This document shows, in pieces, positions 57,008 through 64,000 of a DNA stretch of 64,000 nt. Location: contig NZ_LVYV01000055.1 of NCBI RefSeq assembly GCF_001618955.1, positions 62,001 through 126,000 on the forward strand, given 5' to 3'. Both the position numbers and the translations under genes were made by a program. The DNA comes from Tardiphaga robiniae. Lineage in GTDB: Bacteria; Pseudomonadota; Alphaproteobacteria; Rhizobiales; Xanthobacteraceae. The notes under the pieces are model-generated. The model had not been told where the DNA came from. It worked only from the letters and a program-made list of their open reading frames with translations, and ran no database searches. The first letter of the stretch is position 1; every line of letters begins with the position of its first letter.

Positions 57008-57874
57008 TCACCGCGCCGCGGTGCGGCCGAACAGGCCGTTGGGGCGCCAGATCAGGATCACGATCATCATGGTGTAGATCACGAAGGCGCCGAGTTTCGG
57101 CACGTAATATTTACCGGCGACATCGCCGATGCCCAGCAGCAGCGAGGCCAGGAACGGCCCGGTGATGCTGGACGAGCCGCCGACCGTCACCACGATCAGG
57201 AAGTAGATCATGAACTTCAGCGGGAAGTACGGATCGAGGCCGAGGATTTCCGCGCCAAGTGCGCCGCCCATACCAGCCAGTCCGCAGCCGAACGCAAAAG
57301 TCAGCGCGAAGACCTGCGGGACGTTGATACCCAAACCCGACGCGGCGCGCGGATCGTCCACCGCGGCGCGCAGCCGGCTGCCGAAGCGCGTCTTCGACAG
57401 GATCATCTGCAATGCGATGGTGAGCAATCCGCAGATCACGATGATCATCAGGCGATAGCGGCCGACACCAAGGCCGAACAGATTGATCTGACCCTGCAGA
57501 TAGTCCGGGAGATGGATAAAGGTCTGCGCCGAGCCCATGAAGTAGTCCATCGCCGTCACGGACATGAAGACGAGGCCGATGGTGAACAGCACTTGGTCGA
57601 GATGGCTGCGCGTGTAGAGATGGCGATATAGCGATCGCTCCAGCACGGCGCCGATCGCAGCGCTCACCACGAAAGCAATCGGCAAAGCCGCAAAGAATGG
57701 CAGGCCGGCGCGATTGACCAGGATCGCGCAGGCATAACCGCCCGCCATGGCGAAGGCGCCGTGGGCGAGGTTGACGAAGTTCATCAGGCCCAGCGTCACC
57801 GCCAGCCCGCACGCCAGCACGAACAGCAACATGCCGTAGGCGACGCCGTCGAACAGAATGGTGAGAAGGGTCAT
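57008..57874 (-). CDS. livH: Branched-chain amino-acid-type ABC transporter permease LivH
   Basis: 288 residues from MTLLTILFDGVAYGMLLF. LTLGLMNFVNLAHGAFAMAGGYACA is the LivH motif; RLRAAVDDPRAASGLGINVPQVF is the ATPase-contact loop. The longer frame adds 48 residues translated from the inverted repeat upstream, so it is rejected. It is preceded by that 138-base repeat and then by the binding-protein gene. Confidence 0.94.
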   Translation of the reverse strand: MTLLTILFDGVAYGMLLFVLACGLAVTLGLMNFVNLAHGAFAMAGGYACAILVNRAGLPFFAALPIAFVVSAAIGAVLERSLYRHLYTRSHLDQVLFTIGLVFMSVTAMDYFMGSAQTFIHLPDYLQGQINLFGLGVGRYRLMIIVICGLLTIALQMILSKTRFGSRLRAAVDDPRAASGLGINVPQVFALTFAFGCGLAGMGGALGAEILGLDPYFPLKFMIYFLIVVTVGGSSSITGPFLASLLLGIGDVAGKYYVPKLGAFVIYTMMIVILIWRPNGLFGRTAAR

Positions 57875-57893
57875 GCAGTCTTCGCACTTTCTT

Positions 57894-58031
57894 GTCCCTC
57901 CCCCTTGCGGGGAGGGTGGCCGGCCGCAAGGCCGGTCGGGTGGGGGTGCCGCATACTCTGCAGAGCTCGGGGCACCCCCACCCCGGCCTCCGCTTCGCTC
58001 GGCCGACCCTCCCCGCAAGGGGGAGGGAGAC
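57894..58031. repeat. 138-bp intergenic inverted repeat within the liv operon
   Basis: Outer arms (GTCCCTCCCCC...GGGGAGGGT against ACCCTCCCC...GGGGGAGGGAGAC) and inner arms (GTGGGGGTGCC against GGCACCCCCAC) make a long imperfect palindrome around CTCTGCAGAG. This is the typical high-GC dispersed intergenic element of the group. In mRNA it would fold very stably between the binding-protein gene and livH, so it could lower permease expression relative to the binding protein. Confidence 0.8.
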
Positions 58032-58065
58032 CATTAGCGACGTCGCTTCACTTCAAGCTTGATAC

Positions 58066-59235
58066 TTACTTCTTCGTCTTGCCGGGATCCTTCACCGCCT
58101 CGAAGGTCGCGAATTCGATGTTGTAGAGTTCGCCGTCCACCTTCTCGACCTTGCGGATATAGATGTTCTGCACGATGTCGCGGGTCTCCGGATCGATCGA
58201 GATCGGGCCGCGCGGGCTTTCCCACTTCATGCCCTTCATCGCCGCGATCAGACTGTCACCGTCGGCCTTGCCGCCGGTCTTCTTCAGCGCCTCATAGACG
58301 AGATGGATGCCGTCCCAGCCGCCGACGGCCATGAAGCCCGGACGGGTGTTGTAAGCCTTCTTGTAGGCCGCAACGAACTCCTTGTTCATGGCGGAGGGAT
58401 GCGCTGCAGAATAGAGATGCGCGGTCACGGCGCCCAAGGCAGCATCGCCCATATTGTTCAGCAGGTCGTCGTCCATCACGTCGCCGGGTCCGATCACCTT
58501 GATGCCGGACTTGTCGAGGCCACGCTCGGCATATTGCTTCATGAAGTTACCGCCCTGCCCGGCGGGCACGAACACGAACACCGCGTCGGGCTTGCTGTCC
58601 TTCATGCGCTGCAGGAACGGCGCGAAATCGGGATTGGCCAGCGGCACCTTGACCTCTTCGACGATCTCGCCGCCACCGGCGGTGAAGTGCTCCTTGAAGA
58701 ACTGCAGTGCGTCGTTGCCCGGTGCGTAGTCGGAGGTCAGCGTCGCGACTTTCTTGATACCATTCTTGGCAGCCCAGTCACCGATGATGGTGGAGGACTG
58801 CGCCAGCGTGAACGAGGTGCGCACGATATAGGGCGAGCGCTCGGTGATGATCGAGGTGCCGGCAGCCATCACGATCTCTGGCACCTTCGCCTGGGTCGCG
58901 AGCGGCGCTGCGGCGAGCGCAGCCGGCGTGACGCCGAAGCCGGCGATGATGTTGACCTTCTCGTTGACGATCAGTTCCTGCGCGAGGCGCTTGGTGTTGT
59001 CAGGCAGCGCCGCGTCATCCTTGAGGATGATTTCGACCTTCTTGCCGGCAACGGTGTCGCCATTCTTCTGCTGATAGAGCTTGATGGCGTTATTGATCTG
59101 CTGGCCGGTCGAAGCCTGGCCGCCGGTCATCGGCACGATCAGACCGATCTTGACGGTCTCCTGCGCCTGCGCGAGCCCGCCGATGGACAGCACGCCGACA
59201 GCAGCCACGGTCGCGGAAATGAAATTCCTCAGCAT
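58066..59235 (-). CDS. Branched-chain amino-acid-type ABC transporter substrate-binding protein (LivK-like)
   Basis: 389 residues from MLRNFISATVAAVGVLSIGG, signal peptide ending AQAQ. Periplasmic-binding fold of type I: VKIGLIVPMTGGQASTGQQINNAIKL, IIAGFGVTPAALAAAPLATQAKVP, TSDYAPGNDALQFFKEHF and GGWDGIHLVYEAL. GAGGAGG lies 6 bases before the ATG. Relatives bind branched-chain amino acids, urea, or aromatic acids. The MarR gene across the promoter hints at an aromatic or other catabolic ligand; that part is inference. Confidence 0.93.
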   Translation of the reverse strand: MLRNFISATVAAVGVLSIGGLAQAQETVKIGLIVPMTGGQASTGQQINNAIKLYQQKNGDTVAGKKVEIILKDDAALPDNTKRLAQELIVNEKVNIIAGFGVTPAALAAAPLATQAKVPEIVMAAGTSIITERSPYIVRTSFTLAQSSTIIGDWAAKNGIKKVATLTSDYAPGNDALQFFKEHFTAGGGEIVEEVKVPLANPDFAPFLQRMKDSKPDAVFVFVPAGQGGNFMKQYAERGLDKSGIKVIGPGDVMDDDLLNNMGDAALGAVTAHLYSAAHPSAMNKEFVAAYKKAYNTRPGFMAVGGWDGIHLVYEALKKTGGKADGDSLIAAMKGMKWESPRGPISIDPETRDIVQNIYIRKVEKVDGELYNIEFATFEAVKDPGKTKK

Positions 59236-59300
59236 TAATTCCTCCTCTGTAGGTGATGCCGGCTCTTCAAGGCCGTGAAGTCATAGTCCCCATACGCTGT

Positions 59301-59326
59301 CGCCCGCGATGATGATCGCCCGCGAT
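59301..59326. promoter_or_regulatory. Direct repeat CGCCCGCGAT with 16-bp period in the divergent promoter
   Basis: Two perfect copies of the 10-base word (59301-59310 and 59317-59326) lie between the binding-protein gene and marR. They might be a half-site pair for an activator. Confidence 0.35.
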
Positions 59327-59337
59327 AACGGAGCCAT

Positions 59338-59351
59338 GTTGACCTGTCAAC
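59338..59351. promoter_or_regulatory. Palindrome GTTGAC-CT-GTCAAC, probable MarR operator
   Basis: Perfect 6-base arms with a 2-base centre. A partial copy (GTTGACAACACAAC) begins 20 bases later and TTGAAC follows. The palindromic size and place between the divergent liv and marR genes suit a MarR-family dimer; it could control both promoters. Confidence 0.5.
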
Positions 59352-59483
59352 GGCTGGGTTGACAACACAACGCGGTCTGTTGAACTGCGTAATTCCGACG
59401 CATCGTGGCATGCTGCTAAAGTCTAGCCAAGCATTCACGGGCCGCTCGATTTCCGTTCATTTCAGATTGTAGATCGTATCCAG

Positions 59484-59975
59484 ATGACAAAGCCGGTGAT
59501 CAACCATGGACGATATGTACCGGCGCTCATCAATTTCCTGGGCAACAAGCTCGCCGCGGGTGCCTCGAGTGCCTATCGGCGCGAATTCGGCGTCGGCGTC
59601 ACGGAATGGCGAATCCTCTCGAAGCTCGCCAGCGAAGACGCGTGCACCGCACAACAGATTTGCCAGTATTTCGATCTCGACAAGGGTCTCGTCAGTCGCA
59701 CCCTTAAATCTCTGGTCGATAACGGCAGCGTGACAGTGACCGATCTGGCCGGCGACAACAGGCGCGTCGTCATCCTGACCAAATCCGGCCGCGCGCTGCA
59801 TGACCGGATCATCGAGCTGGCGCTGGACCGCGAACGGGTCCTGCTGGATTGCCTCGATGAGAAGGAAGTCGAAAAGCTGATCGACATGCTCGGCCGCCTG
59901 CTGGCACAGGCACCGGCGGTCAACGCGGTACAGGTTCGCAAACCAGCTGCATCGAAGCGCAAGACCACGGCGTGA
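59484..59975 (+). CDS. MarR-family transcriptional regulator
   Basis: 163 residues, winged-helix. SAYRREFGVGVTEWRILSKLA, ACTAQQICQYFDLDKGLVSRTLKSLVDNGSV (recognition helix) and LAGDNRRVVILTKSGRALHDRI (wing) are family-typical. C-terminal helices form the dimer interface and a basic tail follows. It is divergent from the Liv-type uptake operon and probably controls it in response to a small ligand. Confidence 0.92.
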   Translation: MTKPVINHGRYVPALINFLGNKLAAGASSAYRREFGVGVTEWRILSKLASEDACTAQQICQYFDLDKGLVSRTLKSLVDNGSVTVTDLAGDNRRVVILTKSGRALHDRIIELALDRERVLLDCLDEKEVEKLIDMLGRLLAQAPAVNAVQVRKPAASKRKTTA

Positions 59976-60516
59976 GACGACATGGCTGAGTGCGGCCACG
60001 CGCCGTCCTTGCCCGCGCCTGAGCGCGTGCGTGGCGGTCCCGGTGCTCTCCCTCGAAAATGAGGGAGATGAAGCGCCGAAAGGCGCGACTTGGGTACAGT
60101 GCCGCAGCGTAGTGTCCGGATCGCCGGACAGCAGAGGCCGCGGAAACGCCTTTCGACGCTCCATCGTGGCGATTTCTGTCCCCGGGACCGTTCTTCCGGG
60201 CAAAGGCGCAGACCTCCGCAGTCCGCTGATCCCGACGGTTTCCCGCCGTTCACCAATGCCACGTCCAGCCAGCATGAGTGGCAGACCCCCGTAGTGGGGC
60301 CGGACGGGGACCCAAGGCCTCCCGAGTGCGTGAGGGAACGTCTCCCTCCCGCCCGCAGGCGCCACATCCCGCCCCGCGCTAACAAGCGTCCCTGGCAACG
60401 CCCCTCAAAGTGGGACGGGATGCAATGGAATATAATCTCTCCGAAAACAGCGTCAAGGATTATTTTCAGATTTGTGCCGAACGAATGCGCGCAGCGCACC
60501 GCGCCCTCGGCACCTG
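59976..60516. other. Structured non-coding tract between marR and the autotransporter gene
   Basis: 541 bases without a supported gene; open frames here have no start signal or recognisable product. Several perfect hairpins lie in succession: TCTCCCTC/GAGGGAGA (60047-60068), GCGCC/GGCGC with GAAA loop (60073-60086), TGTCCGG/CCGGACA (60113-60130) and CCCGG/CCGGG near 60181-60200. Parts recall an intergenic sequence that recurs in Bradyrhizobium-group genomes. It may be a dispersed element or a structured RNA. Confidence 0.45.
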
Positions 60517-63500
60517 CTACCACGTATAACGCGCAACGCCCTTGCCGGCATAGCTGCGCGTCACATCCGAGAACTCGCCCTCGAATGTGGCAGCGACGGA
60601 AAGGCCGTTGCTCCATGCCAGTTCGGCCGAGGCGGTCGTCAGCGCCGCATCGCGTGCCGGCGCTGCGCCGGACACCGTGAACGATGCGCCGGGCAGCGAC
60701 TGGAACGTGGCGGCCACGCTGCGATCGCTGTTGAAGTCATGCGCCCATGCGGCGCGGCCGCGCAGCGTCAGGATCGCATCGTTGACGGCGAAGGACTTGT
60801 CGGTGCGCAGGCCGAGTTCGCTGCGGGTCGATGTCACTGTCTTGCCCGCGTAGTTCAGCGCAAAGGTGCTGGCGCCGCCATTGACGGTTTCCGCATAGGA
60901 CGGCAGGTCGAATGCGATCACCTGCGCGGCGACATAGGGCGTCACGCCGACGCCACCAAGCCATGAACTCACAGTGCGGTTGCCGCCTTCGACCCGCGCC
61001 GAATAGGAGTTCGCATTGAATTGCGCATGCAGGCGATCAAGGCCGGCGACGGTCACGATGCGATCGGTGGTGATGTCCTGCCAGCCATAGGCGGCCGCGG
61101 CGGTGATATAGGCAGACGACACGCTGTGGCGCACGAAGGCGCCCATCTGAAACATGTCCGAATGACCGCTGCCGCCATTGGCCACGGAGAAATTCGTGCC
61201 GGCGCCCGCGAGCGAGAATCCGGCCACCGTGTTCGGCGACAACAGCACGTCGGCGCCGACGGCGATGCCGCCGATGCTGCTGCGCGCGGTGTTCGATCCC
61301 GTCGCCGCATTACCGTCGGTGGTTTGCGATCCGCCGAAGCCGGAGGCCCAGACGCTCCAGCGCGTCTCGAAGGACGGCGCGCGCGGCAGCGCCTTGGTCA
61401 ACATCGCGAAGGCATCACGCGGCTTGCGCGCCTCCGCATATCCCATCGCGCCCGGCGTATCAAAGCCCCTGCCCGCGCTGAACGGATCGGTCATCATGCC
61501 CATGAACTGCGTCATGGCGTTGAATGTCGTCTGCTGCGATCCCGTCGCCGTTTCGCCGGAGGTCTGGGTCAGCGCGTTGCGCAGCGCGTCGCCGGTGAGC
61601 GCAAACAGCGCGTTGAACTGGCCCGGCATCGTGCCGCCACCCGTCAGCGCATTGTCGATGGCGGTTGCGACGGCCTTCTGATTGCGGCCGGCACTGTCCG
61701 GCAGGTTCGGGCTGAGCAGGCCGGGATCGACGGTCAGCAACACGTCGTTGCCCACATCGCTCAGCCGCGCATTGCGCGCGAAGCTGTTGATCACGGTTAT
61801 CGTGTCGAAGCTGCCGCTGATCGTGCCGGCATTGAGGATCGTATAGGTCGTCGTCGCGGCGATGCGCGCCAGCGGATCGACTGCGAGTTTGCCGGCCAGC
61901 GTCGCGGTGCCGGTGACGATGGTCTTGTCCGATGATGCTCCGGAGATCTGCACCAGATAGGTCGATGCCGCCGTCATGGTCAGGCTGCCAGTGACATTGA
62001 GCGTGCCGATCGAATTGCCCGGCGCCAGCACGCCGCCATTGATCAGCGTGTCGCCGACAAAGCCGTTGCCGCCGAGCGTACCGCCTGAATTCACCGTGGT
62101 CAGCGACGACGATGCGATCGAACCGTTGACGCTGAGCGTGCCGGCATTGACCGTCGTCGTGCCGGTATAGGTGTTGATCCCGCTCAGCACGGTGTTGCCC
62201 GCACCGGTCTTCACCAGTTTGCCCTGGTCGGCGCCGCTGTCGGAAATGACTCCGTCGAAGCTGTAGAAGTTCGAGCGATTGAAGATCAGCGTGCCGCCGT
62301 TGGCGACATCGCCGACAATCGAACCGGTGGTGCCGCCATTGCCGATCTGCAGCGTCGAGCAGAAGCAGATCGCGGTGCCGCCGGTATAGGTGTTGGCGCC
62401 GGTCAGTGTCGTGACGCCGGTGCCGTCGATCCACAGCGACATCTTCGCCGCCGCGCCATCTCTGATCACGCCGGCAAAGGTCGTGCTGCTGTTGTTGAGG
62501 CCGACGACCAGAACCGCATCGGCGGCGTTGGCATTGGTCACGCTGCCGGCGCCGGCCAGCGAGCCGATGAACTGGAACGGGCTGTCGAGGGCCAGCGTGG
62601 CGCCGGCCGCGATCGTATAGGCGCTGTCCGGGCTGAGCGAGCCGCTCGCGAGCAGCGTGCCGGCAAGAATATTGGTGGCGCCGGAATAAATGCTGTTGCC
62701 GGTGAGCGACAGTGTGCCGGCGCCGGTCTTGTTCAATGCGCCAGGCGTCCCGCCGCTGTCCGCGATGTTGCCGGACAGTTCGAGAGTGCCGGTATCGACC
62801 TGCAGGGTGCCGCCGCCAGTGCCCAAAGCAATGCTGCGCGCCGATGAAAAGCCGGCAGTCGTCTGCAGCGTGCCGCCGGTGAAGGTCAGCGCCCCCGCTG
62901 CGCCGCCGAGATTGGCATCCTGCGCGACGCTAATCGTGCCGCCGGCAAAGGTCGTGCCGCCGGTGTAGGTGTTGATCCCGGACAGGATCATCGTGCCGGC
63001 GCCGGTCTTCACCAGCGAGCCGCCGGTGCCGCCGTCGGCGATGACGCCGGCGACGTTGGTGGAGAAGTTGTTGCCACCGACCGTCAACTCGTTTTGGCCC
63101 AGTCTGAAAGTGCCGCCGCCGTTGATCGAGCCGGCGCTGAGCTTGTTGTCGCCAAGGGGGCCGGTCGATCCGCCGAAATCCGTGGTACCCGCCGCGCCAT
63201 TGGTGATGGCCGCGTTGCCGGCCGTGCTGGTGTTAATGAATTGCAGTTGGAAGTTGTTGGCGATGGTGGCACTGCCGGCCGTGCTGGAGTTGGCGAAAGT
63301 CATGACGCTGTTGTTGGTGATGTCGACTGAGCCGCCGTTGACGACGATGCCGGCGCCGACGAAAAAGAGACTGCTGCCGACGGTGAAGCTGTAAGCCGAA
63401 GCACCGGCATTGAAGGTCCAGCCGCCGAGGGTCGTAGAGGCCGAAAATGACAGCGCGGCGACGCCGGACGTGCCGAAGAACGCGGTGCCGGTCGGCACCG

Positions 63501-63705
63501 CGGCCGGGCCCCAGTTCGCTGCCGTGTTGAAGTCGCCCGAGCCAGGCGCGCTCAGCCAGGTTGCGTCCTGCGCCGCCGCCGGCAGCGCCGCCCAAAAGGG
63601 CGCCAAGCCCAGCGCCGACGACGCCAGCAAAATGGCCCGCAACCGCCGCGCCGCGCCGAATCGATCGTTGAGACCCCGTATCGCCACCCGCTCACCCCGT
63701 TGCAT
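60517..63705 (-). CDS. Autotransporter with PATR-type beta-helix passenger and C-terminal beta-barrel
   Basis: About 1062 residues from MQRGERVAIRGLNDRF, with an extended signal region (RAILLASSALGLAPFWAALPAAAQD). The passenger has repeated autotransporter-associated beta-strand units, such as GAGTMILSGINTYTGGTT, GAGTLSLTGNSIYSGAT, GAGNTVLSGINTYTGTTTV and GGNGFVGDTLINGGVLAPGNSIGTL (which recalls pertactin-type ends). The last 280 residues form the autotransporter barrel (WSVWASGFGGSQTTDGN ... EFSDVTRSYAGKGVARYTW), ending in an aromatic residue as the BAM machinery requires. The start is uncertain: GTG at 63687 has a better ribosome-binding site, and the longest frame reaches 63918 but its first 71 residues look non-coding. 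Confidence 0.88.
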   Translation of the reverse strand: MQRGERVAIRGLNDRFGAARRLRAILLASSALGLAPFWAALPAAAQDATWLSAPGSGDFNTAANWGPAAVPTGTAFFGTSGVAALSFSASTTLGGWTFNAGASAYSFTVGSSLFFVGAGIVVNGGSVDITNNSVMTFANSSTAGSATIANNFQLQFINTSTAGNAAITNGAAGTTDFGGSTGPLGDNKLSAGSINGGGTFRLGQNELTVGGNNFSTNVAGVIADGGTGGSLVKTGAGTMILSGINTYTGGTTFAGGTISVAQDANLGGAAGALTFTGGTLQTTAGFSSARSIALGTGGGTLQVDTGTLELSGNIADSGGTPGALNKTGAGTLSLTGNSIYSGATNILAGTLLASGSLSPDSAYTIAAGATLALDSPFQFIGSLAGAGSVTNANAADAVLVVGLNNSSTTFAGVIRDGAAAKMSLWIDGTGVTTLTGANTYTGGTAICFCSTLQIGNGGTTGSIVGDVANGGTLIFNRSNFYSFDGVISDSGADQGKLVKTGAGNTVLSGINTYTGTTTVNAGTLSVNGSIASSSLTTVNSGGTLGGNGFVGDTLINGGVLAPGNSIGTLNVTGSLTMTAASTYLVQISGASSDKTIVTGTATLAGKLAVDPLARIAATTTYTILNAGTISGSFDTITVINSFARNARLSDVGNDVLLTVDPGLLSPNLPDSAGRNQKAVATAIDNALTGGGTMPGQFNALFALTGDALRNALTQTSGETATGSQQTTFNAMTQFMGMMTDPFSAGRGFDTPGAMGYAEARKPRDAFAMLTKALPRAPSFETRWSVWASGFGGSQTTDGNAATGSNTARSSIGGIAVGADVLLSPNTVAGFSLAGAGTNFSVANGGSGHSDMFQMGAFVRHSVSSAYITAAAAYGWQDITTDRIVTVAGLDRLHAQFNANSYSARVEGGNRTVSSWLGGVGVTPYVAAQVIAFDLPSYAETVNGGASTFALNYAGKTVTSTRSELGLRTDKSFAVNDAILTLRGRAAWAHDFNSDRSVAATFQSLPGASFTVSGAAPARDAALTTASAELAWSNGLSVAATFEGEFSDVTRSYAGKGVARYTW

Positions 63706-63918
63706 TTCGACGCTCAAGGGCGCGGCGAAGCCGTGTATCGGAGCGGACCCTGCCACAATGGAACCGCGCCGTCCTCGCATTTTGCGCAAAGCGACGCGCG
63801 GCCCCCAAAAATGGTCGGTTCGACAGGAGATTCCCCGGCAATGTCGCCGGAAAGTCACAACCCGTTGGCGCGTCCTTGCACGACGGCCAAGCCGACGCCA
63901 CCCATCAGGCAGACTCAA

Positions 63919-64000
63919 TCACCATGTGTAACGCACCACGCCCTTGCCGGCATAAGAGCGCGTGACATCCGAGAACTCGCCTTCAAAGGTCGCGGCGAGC
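63919..64000 (-). CDS. 3' end of a second, nearly identical autotransporter
   Basis: The last 26 codons read LAATFEGEFSDVTRSYAGKGVVRYTW and then TGA. The neighbour ends ATFEGEFSDVTRSYAGKGVARYTW; the two differ by a single residue over the aligned stretch. So a tandem paralogue, transcribed in the same direction, ends 213 bases upstream of the first autotransporter. Only the barrel end is inside the window. Confidence 0.9.
   Translation of the reverse strand, partial: LAATFEGEFSDVTRSYAGKGVVRYTW

Noticed and set aside
57875-58018. N-terminal extension of LivH
   Set aside because: The extra residues are translated from the GC-rich inverted repeat and lack membrane-protein character.
63706-63918. 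71-residue N-terminal extension of the autotransporter
   Set aside because: Arg/Cys-rich and unlike a signal region; it fills the gap between the tandem genes.

Overview
The window is a high-GC chromosomal segment of an alphaproteobacterium. It is most likely a member of the Bradyrhizobium/Rhodopseudomonas/Tardiphaga group (Nitrobacteraceae). The clues are an LpcC-like core mannosyltransferase, a GnnA/GnnB-like pair for diaminoglucose lipid A, a Liv-type uptake operon with a MarR regulator, and the intergenic palindromes typical of this group. The assignment is inferred from gene content; there is no rRNA in the window, and I saw no tRNA.

Layout. (1) 1-1112 (minus): 5' part of a form-II CoxL-like molybdenum hydroxylase, with a strong inverted repeat just upstream. 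(2) 1216-5032 (minus): a cell-envelope operon, Gfo/Idh/MocA oxidoreductase, DegT aminotransferase and MurJ. The first two are best explained as GnnA and GnnB. (3) 5307-5798 (plus): small secreted protein, ending in a bidirectional terminator. (4) 5904-30819 (minus): a complete Lap-like surface adhesion locus. It holds a giant adhesin of about 5746 residues, a small MliC-like exported protein, a LapG-like periplasmic cysteine protease, and the HlyD, ABC and TolC parts of a type I exporter. The adhesin N-terminus carries a PAAG di-alanine motif at residues 119-122, where a LapG site is expected. This is the most interesting system in the window.

(5) 31207-45185: a lipopolysaccharide/surface polysaccharide island on both strands. 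It holds ManC, a UDP-glucuronate-4-epimerase-like enzyme, a WecA/WbpL-like initiating transferase, a FlaA1/WbpM-like 4,6-dehydratase, HldE, HldD, WaaF, GmhB, an LpcC-like mannosyltransferase, GalE and an MsbA-like exporter. Ugd at 51512 belongs to the same chemistry. (6) 45264-47066: FAH-family hydrolase and luciferase-like oxidoreductase, each followed by a clear terminator. (7) 47161-51334 (minus): an HTH-methyltransferase fusion protein, metK and ahcY, with a MetE-like protein at 53319-54437. This is a methionine/SAM-cycle cluster whose first gene may be a SAM- or SAH-sensing regulator. (8) 54469-59235 (minus): branched-chain-type ABC transporter (LivF, G, M, H and binding protein), divergent from a MarR regulator at 59484. 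(9) 59976-60516: structured non-coding tract. (10) 60517-64000 (minus): a classical autotransporter and the last codons of a nearly identical second one.

Much of the window thus builds the outer surface: lipid A and core sugars, O-antigen precursors, lipid II flipping, a giant retained adhesin with its release protease, and tandem autotransporters. Start codons were chosen from signal peptides, ribosome-binding sites and overlaps, so several differ from the longest open frame.
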